Positions 23,302 through 35,807 of a stretch of 64,000 nucleotides of DNA are shown one piece after another; positions within the stretch are counted from its first letter, which is position 1; the number at the start of each line of letters is the position of its first letter. The notes under the pieces are model-generated. The model ran no database searches. It saw only the letters and a list, made by a program, of their open reading frames with translations, and had not been told where the DNA came from. The DNA comes from Volvariella volvacea V23 (taxonomy: Eukaryota > Basidiomycota > Agaricomycetes > Agaricales > Pluteaceae). Both the position numbers and the translations under genes were made by a program. Where the stretch lies: assembly GCA_000349905.1 (NCBI GenBank), contig KB722738.1, forward strand, positions 1,687,132-1,751,131, given 5' to 3'.

Positions 23302-24990
23302 TTAGGACGAATTCTCCACAACGGGCCAGTGACCGTCGGCTTTCCATTTTTCTATCATAGGAGCGATAGTACTGTGCTCAAGGTGCGGGTACTTTAGTTG
23401 ATAGCCGACGATGCTCTTGATTTTGGCATTGCTGAATGCGACGACATGCTTCTTCAACGCATAGTGATCCATGTATGCCGAGAGTGGGGTTTGGGAAATT
23501 GGTGGATTTGATTGAGAGAGCATCTCCGTCCATCCACCGACATGGTGTTCATTTATGTCCTCAACTGCATCTTCTGCCAGCTGGGTGTAGTGTTAGAACA
23601 GCTTGAGGTGATGTCATACGAGACGAAGACGAACCTTGAGCTTTGTACTTTCGACAAGATTGAAGAATTCAAAGGTCGTGCCGAAGAATGAGGTAACGAC
23701 CTGTCCAACGCTAAGAAGGGTACTTGCAGAGTCATCGACCTAAGAATGACGGTAAGTATGGTTGTCTAAAGCAAGCTTATCAAAACACACCAGATTAAAC
23801 AAGGGAGCGACGATCTTAGCGTTGTGTGGTGGCATGCCTTCTACTTCTTTGACCTTGGCCTTGTCGTTGTGAAATGGGATGACCTCCCCTGCAGCAGCAT
23901 CGGCAGCCTGACGACCAAGTCCAGCCATCCAGTTCGCACAAGCCCAAGCAGCACCAGCAACATCATCGGCATGAATCGTGTTTGTAGGATTCTTGCCTGG
24001 TGACCACCTACAAAGGATTAAGGGTGAGTCCAGCGAGAGCGGAGGGTACCCACATGGACTTCATGGGCTTCTTCATGTATCCATAAACTGCACCGACGCA
24101 CAAGGCCGATGTGACTGAATTTGGAAAGATAAGGACAGGCAGATAAACAGACAAAGAGAGACGCACTGTTCCCATGGTTGATGTAGGGCCCGTAAGGAAA
24201 ACCGATGCGAAGCACAACGAGATTGAGGCTGAATATGTGGGTCAATGGTGGATATACAACAAGAGGCGTGGGGGTACTTTTCAATGGCAGCTATCATTCG
24301 CAGTGCTTCGTGCCACCAGGTGCCAATGACGCCATCGGGCTTGATATCCTCCTTCTCGTCATGGGTGCCTTTGCCTGAGGTCTCGTAGAATGGAAGCTGG
24401 ATTCTGACGTGGGACTTGACGTTGCGCTTTGCGGATTCAAGGGCGAGATATCTGGCGATGTTGCATGTCATGTTGATTTGGATCTAGACATTGCTGGTGA
24501 GGGAATGAAGCAGACGGCTGGGGGACGACTGACGAGCTCGGTGCGGTCGGTTTGGACCTCTCCAGTGAAATCGAAGATGTACTCGAAGGGATGTTCTGGA
24601 TCGAGGGGCTCATAGCAGAGGGGGATGTTGGCGGGGACGGTAAGATTGACCTGTCTGTACTCTACGTTGGGCTTTGCGAGGATGCTGGGGAACTCGGAGC
24701 CGAGATAGCTGGTGGGAGTCAGAGCGGTCGGGGAGGGGGAGTGAGAGCGTACGTTGTGGGGGGGTTGACCGAATATTTGTCGATGATGCGGAGATGCTGC
24801 AGAAAGGATGAGCAGGTGCCACGGGGGTGAATGGGGACACGGACATGGACGACGGGCTCGGCGTCGACGGGGACGAGGAGTGCGGCGAGGGCCCTGGAGA
24901 TGGTGTTCAAACCGCCTTTGGGGCTGTTAAACTCGGGATCCACGCAGCGAGCAGACACCAACCAAAAATGATCACACTGGGTTTCGACAT
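23302..24990 (-). CDS. Atypical NAD(P)-binding extended SDR (epimerase/dehydratase-like)
   Basis: The start is ATG 24990; after a short exon the N-terminus reads MSKPSVIIFGGLNTISRAL, a GGxN-type dinucleotide loop. Later blocks are WHEALRMIAAIENLNLVVLRIGFPYGPYI, SVTSALCVGAVYGYMKKPM, and TNTIHADDVAGAAWACANW, which is the typical 'DVAxA' segment of extended SDRs. The C-terminal exon holds LSAYMDHYALKKHVVAFSNAKIKSIVGYQLKYP. About eight exons. I do not see the YxxxK catalytic pair at the expected place before LRIGFPYGP; the corresponding stretch is WWHEALRM. Function is unknown. It is in tandem with 3-hydroxyisobutyrate dehydrogenase, 46 bp downstream of that gene's stop. Confidence 0.75.
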
Positions 24991-25036
24991 GACGTCTCAC
25001 TGCAATCCCACCACCACCACTCAATACTCTACCTCA

Positions 25037-26237
25037 TTACGTAAGACTACACAAATACCGGTACACCGACGAAAAGTCCTTCCGCGCCAGCTCCGGCTTC
25101 TTTTCCGTCACCTCCTGGTAGATCCCCTCTGCTGCCTTGCCCAGCGGCAGCGCACTCCCTGCCTCCGCTGCAATGTTCGTCGCCAGGCCCATGTCCTGCC
25201 TTACGTGAGTCTCTCGTCCACGCGTGGCACGGTCGACCTACCTTGAGCATCAATCCCGTCGCAAATCCTCCCTCGTAGTCTCTTTCGCACGGAGGCGACT
25301 TTCCTGGAAGCGAGTTTGGAACGGGGTTGTTTACGGATGATGCCCAGCATCCCCCGGTGCTGCTGTTGATCACGCCTGCTAGTATCGCGGGATCTAATCC
25401 CAGTTTCTGACCTAGCAGCATCGCCTCCGCCACCACAATTTGTTCCACCCCTAGCACCAGCTGATCAGGAGCGTCAGCTTGATGAGCGTGATGACACATG
25501 CCCACGTACATTGTTGCAAATCTTGGCACCTAGCCCGGCACCAGAGGGCCCACAGTGCATAATCCGTTGACCCATGAGAGATAGAATTGGCTGCGACAGC
25601 TTGAATGATTCCTCTGGTCCACCGACCAAGAACGAGAGAGTGCCCGCTTGCGCGCCAGTCACGCCTAATTCCGTGAATTCATGTCGTGCTCAGTGGGCTA
25701 AAGCAAACCTACCCCCAGATACTGGTGCATCGACCATTTGCGCTCCAGTCCCCACCACATCTTTGGCGACCCCTCGGGCAACAGTGATGTCCAGGGTGGT
25801 CGAATCAATGCAAAGGGTTGCCTCTGCATCGGCTTTTGGGAGGCTGCGGAGTGCCTTGAGGATTCCGTCTCCATAAACGGACGAAACCTGGGGTGATGAG
25901 GGCAGCATGGTAATCACAACTTGGGATGCCAGTGCCGCTCTATCTGGTGTCACGCTGGTGCACATATAGTCAGTGCTAGCACTTACTCCTCTGGTGTCGA
26001 GGCAATAGCAACTTGGGACTCTGGATGCAGCTTTTGGAACTTGTCTTGGAACGAGGCAGCTGCCTCTGGCACGGCGTCACAAACCACGAATCTCGCTCCT
26101 TTGTCTGCTGCTGCTCGTTTGGAGAACAGATTGTATGCCATTTCGTGGCCCATCCTCCCCAAGCCGATGAAGCTGACGCTTTGTGGGCGTTGGGAGAGGT
26201 TGTGCAAGGACTGCAGACAACGCAGGGTGGGACGCAT
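25037..26237 (-). CDS. 3-hydroxyisobutyrate dehydrogenase, mitochondrial
   Basis: NAD-dependent step of valine breakdown (3-hydroxyisobutyrate to methylmalonate semialdehyde). Five exons, 26237..25987, 25954..25713, 25664..25510, 25460..25242 and 25195..25037, give 341 aa. The first 20 residues are Arg/Leu/Ser-rich without acids, fitting a mitochondrial presequence. VSFIGLGRMGHEMAYNLF is the Rossmann GLGxMG loop. DAPVSGGVTGAQAGTLSFLVGG is the substrate-binding signature, joined across an intron, and GLGAKICNN holds the catalytic Lys. The remainder, including GVINSSTGGCW and GFATGLMLKDMGLA, is typical of the all-alpha C-terminal domain. It is divergent from the SCYL2-type gene. Confidence 0.95.
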
Positions 26238-26468
26238 GGCGGGACAACGAAGTGGGGGTAGCTTGAAAAATGTGGGGTCGACGAAAGGCTGCTATTTATG
26301 ATCCGGGGCTCGGTTCTGTGACAGCCGCTTATCGCCAGAGGCGGGTGATTTAAAACCCAGGGACCACAGAGCTCGCAAGCAGTCGAATATCGTGCACCAC
26401 ATCCTGTACACTACGATTACATAATATAGCCCTTGTCCCCTCGCACGCTTGCTCCTCCTCACCACATC
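26238..26468. promoter_or_regulatory. Divergent promoter between 3-hydroxyisobutyrate dehydrogenase and SCYL2-type gene
   Basis: 231 bp between opposing ATGs. On the minus strand a TATA-like AAATAG lies at 26292-26298, about 55 bp before the dehydrogenase start. The plus-strand side shows no clear TATA box. Confidence 0.45.
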
Positions 26469-29400
26469 ATGTTCGCCGCGGCCACCTCTCTCTTCGCCAG
26501 GACCGCGATTTCCCAATCATACAACATCGGTTCTCCTGGCTCGGCCAGCCGCTCATCCACCCCCGGTCCTCCATCTGCCTCCAATGCTTATCCAGCTGCT
26601 CCCATCGCCTCTATCCACGTCGGTTTGTGGCGCGTGCAGCCCGCGACACATAAAGTCACAAACAAGCGAGTTTCGGTATGGACCTTTGACAAGAGGGGCC
26701 CCGATCTAGATAGACTCGGACCTGTAGCCAAGGAGCGAACGTTGGAGGTCCTGAAGGCTGAGGTATCGTCAGTATCCTCCGTTGGCTGGTGCACGGCCGC
26801 TCAGTCTGTGGCAATTGAACTTAGGCCTCTGCCTTGGGAAAACTGCGTCATCCTTCAATACTAGGTAAGGAGTGTTCCTATCCGGGGTTCGGTGCGTCGC
26901 ATTCATGTGTTGCATCTCCAAGAGATGGTGGAGCCCCTTGAAGAGACACGGAGTGAACTCATATTTGCAACTGAGCCAATTCTTTCGTCGCTTGAAACGT
27001 CCATTCCCGGTTCTTCCCGGTACGCACCCGTCGTGGAGCTGGATGAAGTCGAGGTATGCAAGCCAATCGTGCCCGCGCCAATTTCTGATCCTCCCGTCAG
27101 ATTCAAAAAGGAATTTTGCAGATTTGCAAGGGTCTTTTTTTTCTACACTCTTCAGCCAGCCTGATACACTCCAACATATGCCCGGAGAGTATCATAATCA
27201 ATGGTGCTGTAGGTCATACATGTCCTCTCTGGTGCACCAGCTGATATGAACCAAAGGGAGATTGGAAGATATCAGGGCTCGGCCTCACCATCCCATTGAT
27301 GGGGTCAGATGGAAAACCGACACGTTGGGAGTTTCCTACATTTGATGGGCGTGTGCCCCAATATATACAACGGTCGTTTGACTATATGGGTGAGTCCGCA
27401 CAACAAACTCCCCCCAGTGGGCCACCTGACGTGAATGTAGCACCTGAGTATGCCTTGGACGAGGCCCTATTGACCGCGTCTGATATGTATTCGCTTGGGT
27501 GTATCATATATGCTGTGCACTGCAAGGGTGAACCCCCATACAAGACCCATGGCAGTTTGAGTGGTTTACGACAACATGCGGGGAAGCCTGTACCAGGCTT
27601 GAGTGGGCTAGATCCAGATCTGCAAGGTATGCCTCTCGTGTTTGTTCATACCATCCTTGACCCCCCGCGACAGCTCTCCTCAAGCAACTTATAACGCGAT
27701 ATCCCAACGATAGGCCGACGCCATCAACGCTACCTACCCACTCATTCTTCTCGTCACTACCTATATCCACATTGAATTTCTTGGACCGCTCTAATTTCAC
27801 TGCCAAGACGAGAGAGGAGAAGATCTCCTTCATGAAGGGGCTAGTCTCTGTTTTGGATAGGTTCTCAGAGGGACTAAGGACGAGAAAAATCCTTCCCTCT
27901 CTACTGGAGGAAGTGGGTACTTTCCGTCTGCGTTGGTACTACGCTCACAGAATACCAGATGAAAGACACCCACCTACTGCCATACATTCTTCCCAATGTG
28001 TTTGCCATCTCAACGGCTCTTTCAGCATCGCAATTTGCAAGCATGGTTCTTCCAAGCTTGAAGCCACTCTTTTCCATTAAGGAACCGCCTCAAAATATGC
28101 TCACGTTATTGGAGAATTTGACAATGCTGCAGAGCAAAACGGATAAGCAGACATTTCGCGAACGTAAGCCGATGTCTATTTTGGTGCTATATCTCTGACC
28201 CATGGCGGTATAGAGGTCCTCCCATTGGTTTATAATGCCCTAGAGTCCGAGCACGCCGTAGTACGTAGTGCTGGAAAGTGGTTAAGACCATGCCAAGCTG
28301 ATGTGATTCAGGTCCAAGAACGAGCACTAAAGGTGGTACCAGACCTTTGCGAGACTATTGACTACGCTGAAGTCCAAGGGGTCCTCTTCCCTCGTGTTGC
28401 GGTAAGCATGTGTCGGGGTCGCTCAGAGTAAGCATTAAACGCGCACAATACAGTTGGTATTTAGCAAAACCAGAATCTTATCCGTCAAGGTTGCAACACT
28501 TGTTACCTTCCTCTCCATGGTCAAAACTCTCGATCAGACGAGCTTGACACAGAAACTAGTACCTCTCTTATCCAAAATTCGAACCAAAGAGCCGGCGGTT
28601 ATGGTATAAATACTCCGCCACATATGTGTACCGTGTTTTAATTTCTTATTTTGTAGATGGCCACGCTTTCGGTACAGGAGGCAATGGGTTTCAAGGTCGA
28701 TAGAGAGGCTGTGGCAACCCTTGTCCTCCCCCAACTATGGGCAATGTCAATGGGTCCTCGTGAGTATCCTGTAGCGCCATTCTGGCTTAACGCCTCACAT
28801 GTTTCTAGTTCTCAATGTTGAGCAGTTCAAGCGTTTCATGTCTGTGATCCGCAAATTAGGTGATAGGGTGGAAAAGGAACACGACCAATTCCTGCGTGAT
28901 TCGCAAAGAGTAGAGGATAGATCGACTACTACCATCAATGGCGGTACGAATGGTGTTCAGAGCTTTTCCGGTTCCGTCGATTTCGAGAGTTTGGTTGGTA
29001 GAGCCAACGGCGCAACGACTCTTACAGCTACACCCTCTGGTGGTAGTGTGGGCGATGCGAATGCCACGGGCAGCGGTGGCGGTACGAGTTGGGAAGACGA
29101 TGTATGGGGAAGTTTATTGAATGGAGATTCAACTGTGGGTGACTTCGTCATTAGCGCCGCTGATGTTTCTAATGACATTATATTAGAGTTCTGCGCAGCC
29201 AAGTCCAGCTATCAGGTCTACCCCGCTCTCTGCCTTCCCCCCTCCATCACAACCGTCATCGCCATCTACCACCCAGTCATTCCCTCCTGCTTCCAGAGCG
29301 TCAATATCCGGTTTGACACCAAGGAGCACCTCGTCCTCGTTTTCGTCTAGTGCGACTCCATTACCCACAGCCAGCAGGCCATCACAGCCCCCGACACGCT

Positions 29401-29804
29401 CACCGTTATCTCAATCATCTTCTACTTTGAAGCATAGACCTAATTACAATGTTACGCTATCCACCACCCCAATCACACAACCCCCAATGCAACCCATGAC
29501 CCTCCCACCCCCATCATCGGTATCGACATTAGCATCAACAAGTCAACCGCGCAGACTGAATTATGATGTCTCATTATCCACAACAACAAGTGGCCTATTC
29601 CCGCCACCACAGTCAGGGTTTTCATCACTCTCAACTGCACCACCACCATTGTTGCAGACACCTATCAGTGCGCCTGTGATAGCGCCCACGCCATCACCGT
29701 CATTTAATGTCCTGACACCTGCCAAACCTGCACAATCCACTTGGCCTACGGGACCGAAAAAACCTACGAAGGCCGATTGGGGTGACTTTGATCCACTGGC
29801 TTGA
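26469..29804 (+). CDS. SCY1-like pseudokinase (SCYL2 type)
   Basis: Family of catalytically degenerate kinases that bind clathrin coats and membrane-traffic proteins. About 14 exons. The N-lobe includes VGLWRVQPATHKVTNKRVSVWTF; a short exon supplies ASALGKLRHPSIL and joins EMVEPLEETRSELIFATEP. The catalytic loop reads LIHSNICPESIIING instead of HRDLKPEN, and the metal motif reads SGLGL instead of DFG. APEYALDEALLTASDMYSLGCIIY then follows. C-terminal HEAT-like repeats run from about 27.7 to 28.8 kb (LPYILPNVFAIST, QERALKVVPDLCETIDY). The end is a long Ser/Pro/Thr-rich tail closing with WGDFDPLA, which resembles a short clathrin/adaptor-type peptide. Confidence 0.92.
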
Positions 29805-30012
29805 GTCTCTGATTGTTTTCTCATACTTTGATCTACGTATATACGTGTTGTTTTGTTGTCTTACATTTCGATTCCCAGCTGTCCTCTTCCTGCTTGTGGA
29901 TAATGAAATGGCTGCTTTCAGTACATTCGCAACTCCTTGTATGGCGATACAGTGTGCACATGGAAATGGAAGTGTTTTATTTTTAATGTCCGCGCCTAAT
30001 CACCAAAGATAT

Positions 30013-33000
30013 TTATACGCCAGCCTCTACGGTCTCTACAGTAATCCCTTCCACTTCAGGAACCAAGTCAGCGGGCACAATCGTTTCAAGCTCTGACGGT
30101 GTTGTCCCATCTGTTACTCTTGCCGGGTCGAGGTGCACTTCCATCCCCAAAATTGACTGGAGAACGATTAATGCTCCCACTTTGGACGAGACTTGATTGG
30201 CTTCCTTGCACAGAGTACTTTGCACACCTGTTCGCCTATTTTAAGTTATGCTACAGTGCAAAGTAACGGATCGAACACACATTTTGTGCAACCGTCCTCA
30301 CATGGACACGATTCAACGGCTTCATATGCCTTTGATAAAATATTGGAAACTAAATGTAGTGAGCGCCTGTTGGCTATCACCAGGTGGGAACCCCTACCAT
30401 GGTCAAACGCTTTCGGGGTCACCCCACCTCCTTTGCCAATGGCGTCATAGAATATCAACCTAGAGCTTATGAGCCAACATAAACTACAAAGCAAGTGTAT
30501 CAAGCCTACCTTGCTGGGCGCTTTCTTTGTGATTCTGTGGTTCTATATTCCTTCTCTGCCGCCTTGCATTCTGTTTTAACATCTTGTGATAAAGAAAATC
30601 GATTCAAAAACGCATGCTGAGCTGCATGTANNNNNNNNNNNNNNNNNNNNNNNNNNNNNNNNNNNNNNNNNNNNNNNNNNNNNNNNNNNNNNNNNNNNNN
30701 NNNNNNNNNNNNNNNNNNNNNNNNNNNNNNTGGCTTCAGCTGCATTGATACCTGCGAGGCGGAGGAAGTCAAGAGTTGGTTTGGGGACATCGATCCATAA
30801 TCCTGTGGTTTCTTGCTCCCATGAGGGAGTGTCAACGTCAACGGCGTCCAAAATTGAATTATTTCTGGCGCCAGTATCTTTGGTAAGTTTGTAGCAAGGT
30901 CTATGGAGAAAGACACACTCTATCTTTAAGAATCCTGCATAAAATTATTAACTTACTACGCACCAAGATATTCGTAGTGATTACGAACTTACCAAACACC
31001 TTAACAAAAACATCCACTCCTTCGAAAAAATAAGAGTTCGAATGATTGTTAAAACGCACGACTCACTTCCATAATAGGCTCTGAAGGGTGAATCAATAAT
31101 CTGGCGAATGCGATGGGTTCGAATGGCGTCAACATTCCTGTCAATCTCTGAGCATGGCTAATCGAGTTGTGAGGTCTTCTAATAAAGGCTCACGTAAAGT
31201 CTCTGATAAACCATGGGTTGTAGCCAAATAGTTGTATGGAAACACGGCTACGCACCTTGGCGAAGTAATGTAGTTGACTTGGGAGTGTATTACTTTGGCT
31301 ATCTTCGAGTCGTGACTAATCTCGGTAACCTGCGTGGGACATCAACACCATTGATACTTCTGCGCTCTTGAGGGATAATGTCATACTATATATGGTTCGC
31401 CTTGGTGCATAAACTAATGCGCATCCCTTGAGGTTAATGTGCGCTTCAGAAAAGGGCTTACACATACCACACCACCCTCATAAAGCTCGAACATGGCTCT
31501 TGAGACTTCTACTTCTTCGAGGATTGCCGTACCGGTGTGGAGTCTATCTTCGTTGGATACTAGAATAACGCTGTATCTCTCCTCCAGCACGCCCCCTGGA
31601 ACACCGGTCAACATAACAACGACAAAGGAATGGAGTGGACGTACGAATGCTGATATATTTCGCTGGGTACGGCAAAAATTTCGGATTCGCATGGTACCTA
31701 GAAATCTTCAGTCACTTTGTACTGACACCACCTGAGATTTTCCTACCACCCGTCTTCACCTTTAACAAGGCGACTATCGCATATGCCTCTGAAGAGCACA
31801 CCGAAATACACCTCATCCTCCGCGGACAGCGGCATTTCGTGAGCCGCGCATTGGAGATGGGCTGATCAGGGGTGAGTGTGTTACGTAGTAGATAGAAATC
31901 AAGCAGACCTTCGAGGACTAATTTGCTATCGAGATCGACTACCAGTTCATCAGGAGAATTCTCGAAGAGCTCCTGCGGATTCTGGATATAATACTGGTCA
32001 ACAGGGTACATTTCCGCCACAAAGACAACCAGCGAGTCACGAGAGCGTCTTCCCGCTCTTCCTGCTTGTTGCCACTGCAATCTCGTACGTTGAATCCAGG
32101 GGGGCGCGTGTTTATAGAGATATCTAACTCACGAAGCTAGCTTTGTTGAGCGGAAAACCGAGCATTATGACCGCATCAAGAACGCCAATGTCTACACCTA
32201 GCTCTAAAGCATTGGTTGCAATGATACCGAGCAGATCTCCATTAAATGCTTCTCGCTCGATTCGGCGACGATCCTTTGCCAGCTCGTGTCATCATAGTGA
32301 ACCAAGCATTTGGAATGGAATAACTTCACCTGTTGGGAGTATCCTGGTATTGATGCAAAGTGTCGGTGGCAGAATCATAGGAACTCGGACTACTTACCCC
32401 CTCTGTACGGTTGCACCTTTTTCAAGATATCATGGCGTCCATTATTACTTAGTCGTGTCCGAAGAGCCTTAGTCGCCTATAAATTTGTTAGCCAGATTAT
32501 CAAGAATTGAAATCCCTAGCGCTCACCAATTCGCAGGCTTTTCGAGTCTCGGGGCATTTTTGTAGGTGCGAAGAGATTCAGACACATGAGTGACCTACCT
32601 TACAAAACAAGATCACACGAACACCACGCGTCATTAAGAACTCCATGAGATTAATGGCCTCGGACATTGAACTGTGTCGTCGTTTACTTGTTCCTTCCGG
32701 GTCTTCGAGAGCTGTATTCCAAACAAGAAATTCTTTATGCGAAGAGGGGGCGCCATCTTCAGTAATTGCATCTATGGTTGCTGGTGGTACCCCGAATAAT
32801 CTCTGCACATGAACCAATGGATCCGAAATGGTAGCACTACATGAGGCGAACTGGACTCGGCGATCTGGGATTCGAGTCACGAAAGTGAATGACGCCAAAT
32901 TACAACGCTCACTCCCAACTGCCGCACAAATTCGTCTGAGGCGCCTCAGGATATAAGCAACATGGCTAAATGTAAAATTGAGTATTTATCCATTTAGATG

Positions 33001-35099
33001 AACGAGGGGTCCTACCTGCCGAGTAAGCCAGAGTAGTAGTGGAGCTCATCCACAACAAGTAGCTAAATATAAGTAAGAAGCCTAGAAGATCAACGCAAAT
33101 GCCTACTTTGAGGTTTTTTAAGAACCTAAATAACCGTTACCGTGCTGATTACGCGAAGAAATCGAGTCTTACTGCCTCCAGACGTCCTCGTGAGGAAGTA
33201 TAGATGCATGGATCATATCCTATAGCATAATAGATATTATTAACTCGTTGCGCAGAGCACTAGAATAGCAGCGCACGAAGTTGGTGAAAATGACAGACGA
33301 GGCTTCGCGAATTTCTGGTGACATCTGGATCAGCCCGAGTTCATGTCGTTGCATATAACACTACACCTTTTCGGAGTTCTTGAGGAGTATCTCCGTCGTA
33401 ATTCGCAATCTGGAGGGCAGTGAGATAATGCAATGATGTGATAGGTGTAGGTACAAACTTGAATATGTTGAAGTGTGGGGCAATTTGCAATCAACTGTTC
33501 CATACCAGCGCGCTGGTCTTGTGCAAGAGCCTATATGAAAGGTTGGAAGGGGCAGCATCGGGTATAGAGTAGTTATACCAACCTTAGTGGGGTAGATAAA
33601 AATTGCAGTTGCATCGGGAGTAGCTTCTAGGAAGCTCAATGTAGGAACTTGGTAGATAACACTCTTGCCTGAAGCTGTGCTAGTTGATACGACGACGTGC
33701 CTTCCAGATGCAATAGATCGAATAGCAGCGGCCTGATGAGTATACAGGCCAGATATTCCCCGTGCACTAAGGAGCGCTTGACTGATTGCGGGTGACAATG
33801 GCGGTCCAATGACATCTGGGCAGTTGTTAGTTGAAAAGGTGTGAAATCCGGTGAATATTCACACCTATGCACCCCTCTCGAGCCTCGAAGGTTCTGCGTT
33901 CACAAATTTGATCTTGAAACCAGTCTTGATGACGAATCTCAGTCAGGATATCCTCAATGGATGGCCTCTCAGCAGGTGTTGGAATATTGGCCGAGGCAGT
34001 TACTATCTCAGTTGGGCGAGCCGTCGGGTCAATGGGTACATGCTCGCGCGCAGCTTCCACGAGTAAGGCTACAGGATCAAGATCCTGTGCGGCTGCTATG
34101 AGACTAATTCGCAGCCTCACATAAATGAAAATAAAAGGTGATATAATCTGCCTACTCATTAACAGCGCTTTCAAAACGCTGGTTGCGGTTCTCTACGAGC
34201 TTCTTCAGGGCACCTGAAGACAAGCTGGTTGGAGCTTGAAAGGTTAAACTAGTGAGAATATCAGTTAGCCCGAAGGATACATTCATTTATTATACGTAGG
34301 TACCCAGGTGACGCGGGTTTCTTGGTCCTGGGATCATCCGTGAATTCGAGGACCAGAACATAGAGTTCACTTCCTTCTGGCGAGTTTCCTTGTGCTGCTG
34401 CCTTGTCTCTGGAAAACGCAGCATAGTCGGGAGACTTATCGCGATGTCCTGGTTCTGGTTGCTTCCTTCCTTCCTGAGCCCTCAGATCGATCGTTGACAC
34501 ATAAGCGAACCTGATGAGGTTCGGGAGCAATGCTCTTGAAGCACATCTTGAGTATGGTGAGCAAAGCATTGATTACAAACGCACTTGATCTGGGCAATAT
34601 GAGCTAGGTCCAATGGGCTGACAGGTTTGGTCAGCACGGACACCGTGCTATGAAATATAGCCTACTGGTTGAGCAGTCTTTCGATAGACGAGCGGACGCT
34701 ATTGAAGCTGATACCCAGCTGCTTCCTCAAGGACGAGAATGCAAGGAAGGTGTTCGTGGCCTGAATAAGGATCAATATGAGAACGAACACCCTCTGTTTT
34801 TTTCATACCTTGAACACCTACGAGATGAGAGTGTTTGGCTTGGATTAGACCAAGGCGCAATTCGACTTACCTTGTAAAGCTAGAACGCCTTCAGCGGCCA
34901 TACGTTCGACACGCCGGCATGTGAAACGTACCTCGTGAAAGTGTGGCGGCCATGGCGCTGATGATGCACCTGTGCGAGTGACTACCTTTGATTGTGCGCT
35001 TGTGCGCCGACGCTTGGACTGAGTCCGGCCGGCTGACACGTTCGGGCTTCTTGCCTTTCGTTTATTAAGACCACTCCGGGCGGCGCTAGAGTCGGACAT
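30013..35099 (-). CDS. HRQ1: RecQ-like superfamily 2 helicase Hrq1 (interrupted by assembly gap)
   Basis: RECQL4-related 3'-5' helicase for crosslink repair and telomere maintenance. Start ATG 35099 ([10 protein letters not shown], basic nuclear N-terminus); stop at 30013. About 20 exons. Visible in order: a ubiquitin-like/N-terminal region (34.2-34.9 kb), [11 protein letters not shown] and [26 protein letters not shown] (Walker A, near 33.69 kb), [11 protein letters not shown] (motif II, DELH, near 33.04 kb), [11 protein letters not shown] (motif III), [11 protein letters not shown] (motif VI, near 32.06 kb), and C-terminal [15 protein letters not shown] and [14 protein letters not shown], the Hrq1 metal-binding region. 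The 100-N run at 30631-30730 interrupts the frame only formally. Gene identity is firm; many exon ends are not resolved. Confidence 0.92.
30631..30730. other. Assembly gap (100 N)
   Basis: Exactly 100 N, the conventional size for a gap of unknown length, inside the HRQ1 coding region. Flanking codons join in frame if no bases are missing (see findings). Confidence 1.
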
Positions 35100-35320
35100 C
35101 AAGTGAGGACGCTACCAAGTCATTAAAGTCGCGACATATCGTGACGGCTGTTCACGTGACTTTGGCGTGACAGCCTGCGTTCTGTGACGAAGTGCACTTG
35201 ATTCGTTGAGCTCACGAGCACTGACTCGCAGGTTCAGTAACACAGTCCAGTAAGACACATTCCACCTTTTCTTCGGCACACAAAGGAGCTGATTTGCACT
35301 TCCAAAATCAGGTCATAAAA
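35100..35320. promoter_or_regulatory. Divergent promoter between HRQ1 and the 85-aa gene
   Basis: 221 bp between opposing start codons, with a repeated tcacg/cgtga element (for example cacgtgac at 35154-35161, a palindromic CACGTG core). CACGTG is an E-box bound by bHLH factors in fungi; use here is inference. Confidence 0.4.
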
Positions 35321-35578
35321 ATGCGCGCGTCGCCGCAACGCCTTGTCCAGCTTATACCGCGAAATGCAATCCGCTCGCACCCAATCAAACCTGCTCCCCT
35401 CCCCCAAACGCAGGAGCTAAAGAAACCAACAGTCATAGACATTCTCATGAAGCAGAAAGCTGAACAGAGTGATTGGCCCGCGAACATTCGCATAGAACCT
35501 GTGGTTAGAAAAGAGGCGTTCAAACGGGTGCAGGCTGATGTGCGGACACGTCTGAAGAAATTGTTGAAGGAGCGGTAG
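35321..35578 (+). CDS. Small basic protein, possibly mitochondrial
   Basis: Uninterrupted 85-codon frame from ATG 35321. The N-terminus MRASPQRLVQLIPRNAIRSHP is Arg-rich, lacks acidic residues and could form an amphipathic presequence. The middle holds PTVIDILMKQKAEQSDWP and the end is Lys/Arg-rich (RTRLKKLLKER). I do not recognise the family. A small mitochondrial assembly or ribosomal factor would fit in size and charge, but nothing in the sequence proves it. It starts head-to-head with HRQ1 and lies 230 bp before a membrane-protein gene on the same strand. Confidence 0.6.
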   Translation: MRASPQRLVQLIPRNAIRSHPIKPAPLPQTQELKKPTVIDILMKQKAEQSDWPANIRIEPVVRKEAFKRVQADVRTRLKKLLKER

Positions 35579-35807
35579 GGATTGGGCTGAAAGATGGCGG
35601 ATAAGGGACTCGTCCTACACCTAGTTGCGCGCTTTGCAGATACATGCACTTAATTTTTGGCTACTCAAATGACTAATCAAATTTACCCCGCGCAACGCCG
35701 AGCGCCATGGCGCCCACAACAAGCTTCCAATCCTCCCACTCACAAGCCCATTGCTAGAGGCCTGAGATCGTAGCTCTGAACGCTGCTTGCGTTGTTGTAT
35801 TGTCCAA

